A stretch of DNA of 46,193 bases, from positions 1 through 46,193 of IMG/VR virus record IMGVR_UViG_3300025889_000202; one strand, given 5' to 3'. Both the position numbers and the translations under genes were made by a program. Shown piece by piece: positions 8,418-17,751 of this stretch; position 1 is the first letter of the stretch, and every line of letters starts with the position of its first letter. Under the pieces are notes generated by a model. That model saw nothing but the letters and a program-made list of their open reading frames with translations, had not been told where the DNA came from and did not search any database. Source of the stretch: a virus.

Positions 8418-11400
8418 ATGGCAACCGCACCCCAGCTCACGAAGAAAGAACGTGCAGCGGCCGAGAAAGCTGCCCGTGAGCTAAAGACATCTTACGAAAC
8501 GACGCAGGCGCGCAAGGCTGAGCAGGCGTCTAATGCACTGAAACGGCAACAGAGCCAGCAGTTTTACCGGGATTTCAACCAGCGCATGGACGCCATGGGC
8601 CCGATCGGCCCCGGCATCCAGTACCGGCAATCGCTTTCGCCTGATGGCAACATTCCTGGCGGGCCGGACATCCGCGCCATGGCGCCGGCGGAGAATGACC
8701 CCGCCCGTGCTCCGAAGATGATCGCCAACACGGCTCCGCGCGGCATGGATCTGAGCAAGCCTGCGGCCCCCGAGCGCGGCCCCGCCATGGTTGGCATGGG
8801 CGCCGGCGGTCCCGAGGGGCCATCGCCGCCAGCCAACTACGCCTCCGACCTTCTGGCGCGTCTTGGCAATCCACAACCGACGCCTACCGCAACGCCAGAC
8901 CAGCCGACGGTGGCCCCGACGGGCGATTATGCTTCGGACCTCCTGTCGCGTGTGGGAAGCTCGCAGGCGCCGGCCAACAAGTATGTAGACCCGTCTGCAA
9001 TGGAAGCGTTTGCGGCGGCCTATGGCCCCGGCAAGATGTCGTTTCCGGGCAAGGACAACAACGCTTATTTCATCACAGACAACGACCCGAACAAGGCAAA
9101 AATCCTCGTCCACAGGCCGGTCCCGACCAAGACGGGCAACAACTTCAACGACTATTTCGTCGCCGTCCCGCTGTCATCGATGAAGGACGGCAAGTTCTTC
9201 GTGGACGGCGTGCCGACATCGCCGGTCAAGAAGGGGCGCGAGAAAGTCAGCCCGTTCAGCGCATGGGCATCGGCCAACATCAACTCTGCCACGTTCGGGC
9301 AGGGCGACAAGATTGCGGGCGCGATCAACGCCACAATCGATCAGGTCGGCCAGCTCGCCAATCGCTATTCCACGCCCAACCCGAACGCGCCAACGCCATC
9401 ATGGGCCGAGTCCTATGCGCAGCGGCAGGGACAGGCGCGCGAGTTTATGGGCGATGCCCGGAATGATGAGCCCGGTTGGTCAACCGCTGGCGATGTGACT
9501 GGCTTCCTCCAGCCCGGCGCCATGGCAGGCAAAGTCGGCGGCAAGCTGGTTTCTCCAATCACAAATGCGCTCATGAAGTCGGGCAGCGCGCCGATCAACC
9601 TGATGGGCAAGGTGCTGAACCTTGGCGCGCAGGGCGCGGCGGGCGGCGCAGCTTTCGGCTATACCGCAGGGGCTGAAAACGAGGCTCTGGCGAAAGGAGA
9701 GGAATCGCCCGGGCTTATGTCGCCTGAACGGCTTGCGGCTGCACAGACCAATGCGGCCTATGGCGCCGCGTTTGGCGCGGCCATGCCGATCGTTGCGCCT
9801 GTCGTGCGCCCCGTTGTCAATGCGCTGTCCGGCGTCGGCGCAAAGATCGTTGAGCCGATCATGCCGGGCGCAGTCGCGGCGAACAATCGGCGCATTGCGA
9901 CGGATGCTGCCCGCCGATCCTTTGAGCGGTCAGGCATTGTCACGGTCGAGGATTTTGCGCGTCGCGCGGCGAAGTATGGCGACAAGCCCGTCATGGCCGG
10001 CGAGATGGCGCAGAACACGCTGTCCAATCTGGTGTCGCTCACGCGCCAACCCGGAACCACGGCGGAAAAAGCCATGGCAATCCTTGAAGATCGCGTTGCA
10101 GGACTGCCCAGCAGGCTCCTGAAAGACATTGCCGACGAAACAGGGCTGAACCCGGAAGAGGTTTACGCTTCGCTTGAGCAGATGGTGAAGACCAGCCGGG
10201 CCAAGGCTGCGCCGCTCTATGAGGCTGCGGAGGCCGCGCCATTTGCCGAGACGGCAAACCTTGAACGGATCGTGCGCGACTCTCCGACGTTGCGCAGCCT
10301 GTATCCGATCGCTGTGAACCGCGTGCAGAACCAGGCTGTCCCGCTGATCGGTCAGGCCGACCAGATGCCGCCGCTCAAGGTCTATGACGAGCTGAAGCAG
10401 CTTGTGGATGAGGAAATCACCAAGCGCGTCGCCAACGGGCAGGGAATTGATGACCTTGAAGGCATCAGAAAAGCCCTTGTCACCGAGCTTGACACGATTT
10501 CGGCGCAGGCGGCCACAGGAGCAGAGGTTCCGCCGCTGGCGGCCAGTTCGTATGCCGCAGCGCGCGAGGCAGGCGGCGAGGCTCCGCGTATTCAGGCCGG
10601 ACTGAAAGCAGGCGAGCGCGCCTTGCAGGGTCGCGGCGTGGCGCAGGACATCGAACGCGAGGTTGCGGCGCTCACCGGGCAGGAGTTGGACGCCTACCAG
10701 ATTGGCGTTCTGCGCAACATCGTCGGGAGCGTTGAGCGGGGGACACTGACGCCGCGCCGGATCAACAGCCCGGACTTTCAGAAGCGTCTCAAGGCCGTGT
10801 TTGGCGATCCGGCTGCGCAAGGCATCACGCGCAAGTTTGGTATCGAGGCGGAACTGTCCCAGAAAGGCGCCCGCATCAACCCCAACATCAACTCGGTGAC
10901 GCCGCAGGTCTTGCGCGGCGGGCCGTCGGCAACCGGCGATGCGCTGATGCAGATGGGGCAAAGCGCAGCGCGCGGAAACTTCAAGGATGCGCTTATCAGC
11001 GGGGCCGCCAACATCATCAACATGGTGCGCAGGGCTGGATACTCCGAGGAGCAACTGAACGCCATCGGTGACATTCTCATGTCGTCGCCGGATGATGCGA
11101 TGAAGCGCCTGTTTCCGGGTCAGACACCAAGCCCGGGCAGCATTCCGCCGCCGATCCCGCCAGCGGGTCAGATCCGCAAGAACCCGCCGGGGTCACCACC
11201 TGGCAGCGGAGGCGCGCAACCACCTCGCAACGCGCTGGCGCCTGGAGCGTCAACCGGACAAAACCCCGCCACGCTCGGCCTGTCTCCGTCCGACCATCTC
11301 GCATACATCGAGGCTAAATATCCGCCTGCTGGCCCTAATCAGCCGCCACCTTACTTTGTGGCCGCGTCGGCTATTCGTCGCCACGGTGGAGACGTGCAAG

Positions 11401-11648
11401 CCGCAACGCGGGAACTAGCGGATTATGCTGCGCACCTGAAGAAGCAGAGGGCAGCTCCAGAGGTTGTCGAAAACGCCGAGCGTGCAGTCCGCGCCGCTGC
11501 TGACGTTGACCCAATGTTCTTTGATGACGCCGTTTTCAATGCGCGCATGAAGGGCGAAATTCAGGCGCGTGGCCCTGATGCTGTTGAAGCATTACGGAAT
11601 GCGCCACCGCCGGAAAGCGCCCCCAAGCCCCCGCCCGTAAAGAACTAA
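8418..11648 (+). CDS. Large internal virion / DNA ejection protein
   Basis: The 1076-residue product is the third and largest ejection-type protein. It opens with a basic Lys/Ala-rich coiled coil (residues 1-60), then has Pro-rich linkers, long Ala-rich helices (about 430-900) and a low-complexity Pro/Gly-rich stretch (about 895-960, PSPGSIPPPIPPAGQ). Two short repeated segments, NYASDLLARLGNPQ and DYASDLLSRVGSSQ, occur near residues 139 and 169. I see no transglycosylase or protease catalytic motif. Its position just before the tailspike matches P22 gp16-like proteins, but the call rests on context and composition. Confidence 0.62.
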   Translation: MATAPQLTKKERAAAEKAARELKTSYETTQARKAEQASNALKRQQSQQFYRDFNQRMDAMGPIGPGIQYRQSLSPDGNIPGGPDIRAMAPAENDPARAPKMIANTAPRGMDLSKPAAPERGPAMVGMGAGGPEGPSPPANYASDLLARLGNPQPTPTATPDQPTVAPTGDYASDLLSRVGSSQAPANKYVDPSAMEAFAAAYGPGKMSFPGKDNNAYFITDNDPNKAKILVHRPVPTKTGNNFNDYFVAVPLSSMKDGKFFVDGVPTSPVKKGREKVSPFSAWASANINSATFGQGDKIAGAINATIDQVGQLANRYSTPNPNAPTPSWAESYAQRQGQAREFMGDARNDEPGWSTAGDVTGFLQPGAMAGKVGGKLVSPITNALMKSGSAPINLMGKVLNLGAQGAAGGAAFGYTAGAENEALAKGEESPGLMSPERLAAAQTNAAYGAAFGAAMPIVAPVVRPVVNALSGVGAKIVEPIMPGAVAANNRRIATDAARRSFERSGIVTVEDFARRAAKYGDKPVMAGEMAQNTLSNLVSLTRQPGTTAEKAMAILEDRVAGLPSRLLKDIADETGLNPEEVYASLEQMVKTSRAKAAPLYEAAEAAPFAETANLERIVRDSPTLRSLYPIAVNRVQNQAVPLIGQADQMPPLKVYDELKQLVDEEITKRVANGQGIDDLEGIRKALVTELDTISAQAATGAEVPPLAASSYAAAREAGGEAPRIQAGLKAGERALQGRGVAQDIEREVAALTGQELDAYQIGVLRNIVGSVERGTLTPRRINSPDFQKRLKAVFGDPAAQGITRKFGIEAELSQKGARINPNINSVTPQVLRGGPSATGDALMQMGQSAARGNFKDALISGAANIINMVRRAGYSEEQLNAIGDILMSSPDDAMKRLFPGQTPSPGSIPPPIPPAGQIRKNPPGSPPGSGGAQPPRNALAPGASTGQNPATLGLSPSDHLAYIEAKYPPAGPNQPPPYFVAASAIRRHGGDVQAATRELADYAAHLKKQRAAPEVVENAERAVRAAADVDPMFFDDAVFNARMKGEIQARGPDAVEALRNAPPPESAPKPPPVKN

Positions 11649-11671
11649 CCCCACAACCAGCTCAACGTTTC

Positions 11672-11703
11672 GCCCGCTCATCGCAGCGGGCTTTCAGCAT
11701 TTG
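11672..11703 (+). terminator. Intrinsic terminator before the tailspike gene
   Basis: The stem GCCCGCT (11672-11678) pairs perfectly with AGCGGGC (11685-11691) around a 6-base loop, and the sequence continues TTTCAGCATTT. It separates the ejection genes from the tailspike, so it could lower tailspike expression or end the upstream transcript. Confidence 0.55.
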
Positions 11704-11715
11704 GAGCAACGCCAA

Positions 11716-13815
11716 GTGACCGCAGCCGTCTTCATCCACAACGCTGTTCTCAATAGCGCAGCGGCTTCTGGCGCGAAGTGCTACACCTACAACAAGAACA
11801 CCACGACGCCAAAGACCGTTTACACCAACGTCGGGCTGACCACTGCGGCGGCCAATCCTGTCGTCTCGGATGCGGACGGCAAGATCAAGTTCTACTTCGA
11901 CGACACCACGAACTTCACCTTCGTTGTGAAGACATCGGACGGCGCGACGACGCTGCTGGAGGCCGACTACACGGCTAGCGGCGAAACGCTCGTGATCACT
12001 TACGCCGACGTCGATAACTGGAACTCGTTCCAGGAGGCAATCGGCTCTGGCGATGCGTCCACCCTGACAGTCACATCCACGGGCGGAACCTCGAAAACGC
12101 TGGCGGCATGGACTGACGACATCAAGGACATCACGACGGACAGCGGCATTGTCTACGCTGCCGACTATGTGACGATCGGGTCCACGTCCGACCAATCGAC
12201 GCAGATGCAGGCGGCGCTGACAGCGGCGACGGGTGGCAAGTTGATCCTGCCGGAAGGCACGATCTACTGCAAAGGGCTAAGCATCCCGCCAGACACCGAC
12301 ATCGAGGGCGTCAACGAAGATACTTCGATCCTGAAACTGCCCGCCAGCTCAAACACCTATGTTCTGGCATCCGAGGGCTACATTCAGAATAACTCATACG
12401 TGGACACGGGCGGCCGGTACACGCACTTCACGGTTGACGGCAACAAGTCGAACCAGTCGGTTGCCAAGCCTGCGATGATCCTGCGCACCTACCGCAGCCA
12501 TTGCTCGGCGCTCACGGTGCAAAGCTCCAAAGGCAAGGGCCTGCTGCTTACGGCGCTGTCGGCCAATTCCACGGCTGTCAGCAACGGCATGGCCGAAAAC
12601 GTGTTTGACGAGGATTGCACGTTCCAGCTCAACGATGAGGAAGGCTGGTACGGCGAGGACGGCTCATCGACGCAGCTTGCCGATTGGGTTCTGGAAACCT
12701 GCGTCTTCTACGGCAACGGCGGCACGACGAAATACAACTGCTACGCCGAACGCTCTGCCGGCGCGAAGTTCCTCAACTGCCAGATGTATTCCGGCGGCAT
12801 CGGGGAAGCGTATTTCGACAAGGCTGCCCGGATGGTCATTTCCGGCAACCACATCGACATCACGACTGCGGGCGCCACATCCGGCAACGTCTACGGCCTG
12901 CGCGTGCTGCTTGGCGGACATGCAACCGTCGCCATCACCGGCAACCAGTTCCACAACTCGAAAGCCTCTGCCGGGTCTGTGACTTGGCAGCATATGCTCA
13001 TCAGCTCGGCGGAAGCCGACGCCATTGCAGCGGTGGCAGGGAATACCTTCTACAGCGAGAGCTTCAGCCATACTGCTTGGGCCCATACGGGATCGGGCTA
13101 TTCCTGCGATGACGGGAACGCCTATTACCAGACCACGCAGCCCACGCCATCGGCAACCGTGCGCCGTGGCTTGCAGTCCAATTCCAGCGGCGCATGGACG
13201 ATTGACCAGGCGGTCACGCTCAACGAGTTCTTCACCCAAAGCCTCGCGGGCGGCTCATCTGTCGGCATCACGACATCAGGCGAGGGCACGACGAACTACA
13301 CCCTGCGCCGCCATGGATCGAGCGCGCTAGGCCCCGGCATCATCGGCTACTCGGCGCGCGGCACGATTGCGTCGCCTAGCAGCATCAACCAGTTTGACGA
13401 GACATTCCGCATCACGGCGGGAGGCTATTCCTCCAGCGCATTCCGTGACGCCGGTTATATCCGTCACTACGTTTTCGCAGCGACGCCAAGCTCAACCGAC
13501 ATGGAAGGGCAATGGCGCATCGAGGCATGCGCGGCCGGTTCTGCGTCCATCACTGAAATCGCGCGCTTCAGCCATGCCAACGGCTTCGCCATGTTTGGCG
13601 CGAACACGGTGGTTGACGCCGCGCGCGGCATTCGCACGGTCAGCTACACCAGCACGCAACTTAACGACATCACCAACGCTGTAAACACGGCGAACAAGGC
13701 GGCTGGAAAAATGGTGTGGAACTCCACAGCGTCCAAGCCTGTCTGGGCCGTTGGATCGACTGCCGGAAGCGTCTGGGTCGATGGCGCCGGCTCAACCGTG
13801 AACACGCCGGTCTAG
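11716..13815 (+). CDS. Tailspike / receptor-binding protein with beta-helix
   Basis: The chosen start is GTG at 11716 (699 residues), because GGAG at 11703-11706 is correctly spaced and the reading then opens with MTAAVFIHNAVLNSAAASG, a typical tail-adaptor opening. Residues 1-110 form a particle-binding domain. Residues about 160-450 have pectate-lyase-like parallel beta-helix character: an entry of the form ADYVTIGSTSDQSTQMQAAL and repeated short strands such as ISGNHIDITTAG and ITGNQFHNSKAS. The C-terminal part is beta-rich and may trimerise. The family often degrades host capsule or O-antigen; which sugar is attacked cannot be read from the sequence. Confidence 0.75.
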   Translation: MTAAVFIHNAVLNSAAASGAKCYTYNKNTTTPKTVYTNVGLTTAAANPVVSDADGKIKFYFDDTTNFTFVVKTSDGATTLLEADYTASGETLVITYADVDNWNSFQEAIGSGDASTLTVTSTGGTSKTLAAWTDDIKDITTDSGIVYAADYVTIGSTSDQSTQMQAALTAATGGKLILPEGTIYCKGLSIPPDTDIEGVNEDTSILKLPASSNTYVLASEGYIQNNSYVDTGGRYTHFTVDGNKSNQSVAKPAMILRTYRSHCSALTVQSSKGKGLLLTALSANSTAVSNGMAENVFDEDCTFQLNDEEGWYGEDGSSTQLADWVLETCVFYGNGGTTKYNCYAERSAGAKFLNCQMYSGGIGEAYFDKAARMVISGNHIDITTAGATSGNVYGLRVLLGGHATVAITGNQFHNSKASAGSVTWQHMLISSAEADAIAAVAGNTFYSESFSHTAWAHTGSGYSCDDGNAYYQTTQPTPSATVRRGLQSNSSGAWTIDQAVTLNEFFTQSLAGGSSVGITTSGEGTTNYTLRRHGSSALGPGIIGYSARGTIASPSSINQFDETFRITAGGYSSSAFRDAGYIRHYVFAATPSSTDMEGQWRIEACAAGSASITEIARFSHANGFAMFGANTVVDAARGIRTVSYTSTQLNDITNAVNTANKAAGKMVWNSTASKPVWAVGSTAGSVWVDGAGSTVNTPV

Positions 13816-13825
13816 GGAGCATCAC

Positions 13826-14296
13826 ATGGGCATCGAGCTATTCAACGCGGAAGACCGCGAAATCCTGGCGTCGCACATCGGGGAGCTTCATCTATCCGAC
13901 GCGCTGTTGGAACGGTTTCTGGCAAGCGCCGTTGCGCAGGCAAGCGAGTTTGCTGCGGCCAATGAGCATCCTGAGCCGACAGAGGCGGAAGCTGTCGCGC
14001 AGATGATGCGGAACATGCGCATTGCTCTGGGCCATCACTCTGGCGAGGACGGGCGATTGAAAGCCGCTCCTGTCACCGACCTGTCGGAGAACTTCGCAGA
14101 CCTGATGTTTTCCGACGAGACAACGGAAGAAGCTCGTCAGCGCCTGACGCTGGAAATGAAAGAGCTGCGCCATGTGCTGCAATCGCCATCGCTGCAACCG
14201 AACCCGGATGGCTCGGTGGGGCTAACCCAAGATCAGATGCAGCGATTGCAGGATCTGGAACGAAGGCAGGCGCTGGGCAAGTGGCTCAACGCCTAG
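13826..14296 (+). CDS. Hypothetical protein after the tailspike
   Basis: The 156-residue acidic protein is not recognised. It is mostly helical and contains DSLSDALLERF-like charged helices and an EEARQRLTLEMKELRHVL helix. It has a GGGAG ribosome site and no membrane segment or signal peptide. Its position between the tailspike and the lysis genes allows either a tailspike chaperone-like or a lysis-linked role; neither is shown. Confidence 0.55.
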   Translation: MGIELFNAEDREILASHIGELHLSDALLERFLASAVAQASEFAAANEHPEPTEAEAVAQMMRNMRIALGHHSGEDGRLKAAPVTDLSENFADLMFSDETTEEARQRLTLEMKELRHVLQSPSLQPNPDGSVGLTQDQMQRLQDLERRQALGKWLNA

Positions 14297-14320
14297 GACT
14301 GCACGGAAGGGCTGGGAAAC

Positions 14321-14728
14321 ATGGACGAAGAAGTCAACGAGCGCCTCAAGGCGATCAAGCGTGAATTGCGTGAACTCGGGGAGGACGTCGAACAGCTTCG
14401 CAAGCGCAAGGCAAATGGAGAAGACGTGGAACAGATCGTCGCCAAGGTGGCCGCCATAGAGAGCGAGATGCGCTCCAAGTTCGCGTCCCTGTCATCGGAC
14501 AGTCAGGAAGTCCGCCACGGGCTCCAGAAGCTCACGGAAGCAATCGACCACCTGCGCAATGAGCTGGGCACGCACAAGCGCGAAGTCAACACGCTACAGG
14601 ACCAGCAGAAGATCAACTCTTGGGCGCGCATTCCGGTGTTCGGATGGGTGCTGATGGCTGTCGGCATCTTCGCGGTGCTCCAGCTCGGCCTGGAGCGCTG
14701 GGCTGAGTTTCAGGGGATGGGCCGATGA
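14321..14728 (+). CDS. Coiled-coil protein with C-terminal membrane anchor
   Basis: The 135-residue protein has heptad-type coiled coil over residues 1-100 (EDVEQLRKRKANGEDVEQI, LTEAIDHLRNELG) and one hydrophobic segment near the C-terminus (FGWVLMAVGIFAVLQLGL). It overlaps the next membrane protein by 4 bases and precedes the endolysin. An accessory lysis or holin-modulating role is possible from context only. Confidence 0.58.
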   Translation: MDEEVNERLKAIKRELRELGEDVEQLRKRKANGEDVEQIVAKVAAIESEMRSKFASLSSDSQEVRHGLQKLTEAIDHLRNELGTHKREVNTLQDQQKINSWARIPVFGWVLMAVGIFAVLQLGLERWAEFQGMGR

Positions 14729-15759
14729 GGCTGCCAACCAAAGCCGAATGGCTTTCGGCGGGCCGCTGGATCAAGGACCACGCCCCCGCCTTCACCGTTT
14801 CCTTCGTCACGTTCAGCGCGCTCTGGGCGGCTGTGTGCCTTGCGTGCCTGACGCTCTATGTCTGGGACGCGAAGTTCTATGCCTCGCTGGCCCCGCCCGG
14901 AATGGAACTGACGTTCCAGACCGCTGGCATCGTGTTCCGCACCTTCGTCATTTTTGGCGGCCTTGCCATCGTCTGGCTGAAGACCAACAAGCTGAACCCT
15001 GCGGCCGGACGGACCTTGCGCTTCATCTGGACCATGGGCCTTGTGGCGTGCGGCATCGCCGCCCTTGGCTTCGTCACAGAGGGCAATGACTACCACTACC
15101 GCAAGAACGCGGCAATCACGCAGACGGAATCGGCATCGACCGAGACGGCGGATTCAATCATCAGCCGGGCGGAAACCGAGAAAGCCGCGATCCGCGCGGA
15201 CCGTGACCAGCTTGTGGCCGCTGCCCGCCAGTCGATGAACCTCGTGCTGGATGACGGCAACTCGAAGAACGATGATGTCTCGACCTACGAGGCAAACATC
15301 GCGCGATACCAGAGCGAGGCTCAGGCCAAGCTGGACGCGCTGGACGACAAGATCGAGGCGGCAGAGAACAGCCGACTGGAAGCCAAGCAGACGGCCACGG
15401 CGAAGGCCATAGGCGATCCTGCGCTGCCCGCAGTGTTCCAGGCCCCCGCGCGTTACTGGCCGGGCTTCGATGGCCTGATCTTCCGCGACATCTTTGCCAT
15501 CTTCTGGGTGGTGCTTCTGGAAGCCTGCGGCAGCGTCGGCGCGCAAGCCCTGCTGGCCGTGCAGATGGCGCTCTCCAAGCGCAAGCAGGCGCAGGAGAAC
15601 GGTGCGAAGGGCGGGGAGGAATCCGCCCGCAAGCGTCGCAGCGAGAAGCTCCAGAAAGTCATCGAGTACATGCGCGAGACGCGCCCCACGAAAGCAGACC
15701 TGACAGAGGACAAGGAAGACGATGGCGATAGCAATTCTGCGCCGAAGGCCGCCGAGTGA
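14725..15759 (+). CDS. Multi-pass membrane protein with central coiled coil
   Basis: The 344-residue protein has three hydrophobic segments in its first 120 residues (around FVTFSALWAAVCLACLTLYV, IVFRTFVIFGGLAIVWL and TMGLVACGIAALGFV). A long periplasmic or cytoplasmic coiled coil follows over about residues 130-225, then a fourth membrane segment (IFAIFWVVLLEACGSVGAQA) and a Lys/Arg-rich tail. It overlaps the endolysin gene by 38 bases. Topology and place in the lysis cluster fit a lysis or envelope protein, but no known holin family is recognised. Confidence 0.55.
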   Translation: MRLPTKAEWLSAGRWIKDHAPAFTVSFVTFSALWAAVCLACLTLYVWDAKFYASLAPPGMELTFQTAGIVFRTFVIFGGLAIVWLKTNKLNPAAGRTLRFIWTMGLVACGIAALGFVTEGNDYHYRKNAAITQTESASTETADSIISRAETEKAAIRADRDQLVAAARQSMNLVLDDGNSKNDDVSTYEANIARYQSEAQAKLDALDDKIEAAENSRLEAKQTATAKAIGDPALPAVFQAPARYWPGFDGLIFRDIFAIFWVVLLEACGSVGAQALLAVQMALSKRKQAQENGAKGGEESARKRRSEKLQKVIEYMRETRPTKADLTEDKEDDGDSNSAPKAAE

Positions 15760-16951
15760 GCTGCTGCCATCAAAGGCGGCGCTTGACCTCATCCGGCATT
15801 TTGAGGGCCTGAGCCTTACCGGCTATGGCGATGTCATCGGCGTTGCAACGGTGGGCTATGGCCATACCGGGCCTGACGTGGTGATCGGAAAGCAGATCAC
15901 GCTTGCCGAGGCCGATGCGCTGCTCGAAGCCGACGTTGCAAAGCATGCGCAGATCGTACGTGACAGCGTGCAGGTCCAGCTTACACAAAGCGAGTTCGAC
16001 GCGCTATGCTCGCTGGCGTTCAACCTTGGCTATATCCCGCGCTCCATGAAAGCCGCGCTGAATGGCGGGGTGACGGACAAGGGCAAGGTTCTCGATCCTG
16101 GCTCCTACGGATCGGCCCTGCTGGAGTTTCCGCGCAATTGCCGGGCAGGGGGCAAGCCGCTCAAAGGGCTGTACCGCCGCCGCCTAGCGGAAGCGTGCGT
16201 GTTCAATGATCTGCCGTGGGAAAACGCGTGCAGCATCTCCGTCATCAAGTTCGGCACCCTGCCGAATGGCGAGATTGATCCCGACGCCACGACCACGCTT
16301 GAGGACACGCTTATGCGCGCCCGGCTGGATACGTCGCGCCCGCCTGATACCAGCGCCACGCTGACCAAGCCGTGGTCCGAGCTTGTACCCCCGCCGAAGC
16401 CAGAGGCGAGCGTCACCATCATCGAGGACAAGGACGAGCTTGTTCTCACCACCCCTGCGGCTCCGGTGTCCGTACCGGCGCCAGCGGCGGGACAGCCGGC
16501 GGAGCCACCCAGCCCACCGCCGGCTGCTCCTGCCAAACCGTTGCCGACGCCTGCTTCTCTTGGCAGTGGGCAGGCCGAGGCAAAGCCGGTGGCGATTGGA
16601 CCCAATAGCCCCCCAGCCCCCCAAGCGCCACCGGCACCCGTTGCACCGCCCGCACCGCCCGCGCCGCCCGTGAAGGCAGCGCCACCGCCTGAGCCCCCGC
16701 CGCCTCCGCTACCGCCGCCCAAAGACCCGCTTCCGGTGGATCTGACGGACCCGAAGGACATGCTTCTAAGCCGTCGCTTCTGGGGCCTTGCGGTCACGGC
16801 GATTGGCACAACGCACGTCATCCCAACGGACTGGTCGAAGTGGATGGCGAACGAAACCACGCGCGAGTTCGTCTCATGGATCGCTGTCGTGCTGGTGGGC
16901 GTGATCCTCTACCAGTGGGGCAAGGTCAAAGCGAAGAGGCCGCTGAAATGA
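15722..16951 (+). CDS. GH24 endolysin with Pro-rich linker and C-terminal membrane domain
   Basis: Residues about 17-165 are a T4-type lysozyme (GH24) that cleaves the peptidoglycan glycan backbone. The catalytic triad spacing matches T4 lysozyme: Glu28, Asp37 and Thr43 within FEGLSLTGYGDVIGVATVGY. The protein is then unusual. After about residue 240 comes a Pro/Ala-rich linker of roughly 100 residues, followed by a 60-residue end with two hydrophobic segments (FWGLAVTAIG and FVSWIAVVLVGVILYQW) and a basic tail. This looks like an endolysin fused to a membrane or holin-like domain. The 409-residue length is more than twice that of a simple phage lysozyme. The stop overlaps the next start (ATGA). 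Confidence 0.85.
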   Translation: MAIAILRRRPPSELLPSKAALDLIRHFEGLSLTGYGDVIGVATVGYGHTGPDVVIGKQITLAEADALLEADVAKHAQIVRDSVQVQLTQSEFDALCSLAFNLGYIPRSMKAALNGGVTDKGKVLDPGSYGSALLEFPRNCRAGGKPLKGLYRRRLAEACVFNDLPWENACSISVIKFGTLPNGEIDPDATTTLEDTLMRARLDTSRPPDTSATLTKPWSELVPPPKPEASVTIIEDKDELVLTTPAAPVSVPAPAAGQPAEPPSPPPAAPAKPLPTPASLGSGQAEAKPVAIGPNSPPAPQAPPAPVAPPAPPAPPVKAAPPPEPPPPPLPPPKDPLPVDLTDPKDMLLSRRFWGLAVTAIGTTHVIPTDWSKWMANETTREFVSWIAVVLVGVILYQWGKVKAKRPLK

Positions 16952-17289
16952 ACCTCGCAATGATCGGATCGACCCTTTGGGGATGGATCAAGCGCATCCC
17001 TGATTGGGTGCTGTGGGCAATCGGCGTGATCCTGTTTCTGAAGTTCGTGGACATGAACGCCGAGCGGCGCGGGCGCGAAAAGCAGAAGCAGTCGGACCAA
17101 GTGAAGCAAGCGGAGATAAAGGCCGCAGTAACCGAGCGTACCAGCGAAATCATTTCAGAGGAACGAAACCATGCGGACCAAGCTGTTGCGGCTCGCGATA
17201 GTGGCGCTGTTTATCCCACTGCTGATAGCGTGCCAGACGAAATCGGGAGCGTCCTATTCCGAGGTGAAGGACGCGACAAAGCCGGTTGA
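16948..17289 (+). CDS. Inner-membrane spanin (Rz-like)
   Basis: The start at 16948 overlaps the endolysin stop (ATGA) and gives 113 residues. A single N-terminal membrane segment (VLWAIGVILFLKFVDM, residues about 20-35) is followed by a charged helical ectodomain (REKQKQSDQVKQAEIKAAV). The last 119 bases of the gene overlap the lipoprotein gene in another frame. This is the classical Rz/Rz1 arrangement, in which the pair fuses inner and outer membranes after peptidoglycan is degraded. Confidence 0.72.
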   Translation: MNLAMIGSTLWGWIKRIPDWVLWAIGVILFLKFVDMNAERRGREKQKQSDQVKQAEIKAAVTERTSEIISEERNHADQAVAARDSGAVYPTADSVPDEIGSVLFRGEGRDKAG

Positions 17290-17440
17290 TGATCTGCGCG
17301 TCAAGCTCCTCATAGAGTTCTGTAGGGGACAAACCCCGCAGGCCATCACGTCTGAAGCATACGATACTTGGCCGCCAGACGCGAAGGCATACGCCACGAA
17401 CAACGTGGCCCAATGGTTGGCGGCTGGGTGCAACCTCTAA
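17171..17440 (+). CDS. Outer-membrane spanin lipoprotein (Rz1-like)
   Basis: The 89-residue product begins with a lipoprotein signal peptide: MRTKLLRLAIVALFIPLLIAC with lipobox LIAC and lipidated Cys21. It starts inside the Rz-like gene and extends beyond it. It is longer and less proline-rich than lambda Rz1. Function follows from the lipobox together with the overlapping Rz-like partner. Confidence 0.72.
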   Translation: MRTKLLRLAIVALFIPLLIACQTKSGASYSEVKDATKPVDDLRVKLLIEFCRGQTPQAITSEAYDTWPPDAKAYATNNVAQWLAAGCNL

Positions 17441-17450
17441 GGAGATTATC

Positions 17451-17633
17451 ATGAAGTTTGAAGTGACGCTCGACAACGCCTTGGACGTGATCGGCACAGC
17501 GTCGGCAGCCTATGTCGGCTATGTTCTGACGGGCGGCAAGCCCATTCCTGGATTTGCTGAGCTTGTGCCGTTTATCGCAGCGGTCGCGCTCGGCATCTTC
17601 ACATGGCGTCAGGTTCGCAAGAACAACGCCTAG
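17451..17633 (+). CDS. Small membrane protein, holin-like
   Basis: This 60-residue protein has two short hydrophobic stretches (ALDVIGTASAAYVGYVL and LVPFIAAVALGIFTW) and a basic C-terminus (RQVRKNNA), a layout common to small class II/III holins. An excellent AAGGAG ribosome site lies 7 bases before the ATG. It is the last gene of the late block. The holin label is inference from topology and context. Confidence 0.55.
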   Translation: MKFEVTLDNALDVIGTASAAYVGYVLTGGKPIPGFAELVPFIAAVALGIFTWRQVRKNNA

Positions 17634-17646
17634 CCTCCCGCCTACT

Positions 17647-17668
17647 CCCCCGGCTTTAGGGCCGGGGG
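17647..17668. terminator. Convergent-operon hairpin
   Basis: A perfect 8-bp GC stem, CCCCCGGC (17647-17654) with GCCGGGGG (17661-17668), closes a 6-base loop. It lies between the end of the rightward late operon (17633) and the end of the leftward operon (17752). No good U-tract follows on either strand, so it may act as a weak or bidirectional terminator. The remaining 83 bases to 17751 hold nothing I recognise. Confidence 0.45.
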
Positions 17669-17751
17669 CTGTTGCCCATGTCCGACCGTATCAAGCTTAT
17701 ACTCTACACAGCGTTCTGTTTCGAGTTCATTTGCCTCACGGCTGTGATGCT

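Noticed and set aside
9930-11054. 374-codon minus-strand frame opposite the large ejection gene
   Set aside because: Arg/Leu-rich shadow of GC-rich DNA, without domains and embedded wholly in the plus-strand gene.
16105-16860. Gly-rich minus-strand frame opposite the endolysin
   Set aside because: It mirrors the Pro/Ala-rich linker in GC-rich DNA; the plus frame holds the lysozyme catalytic triad.
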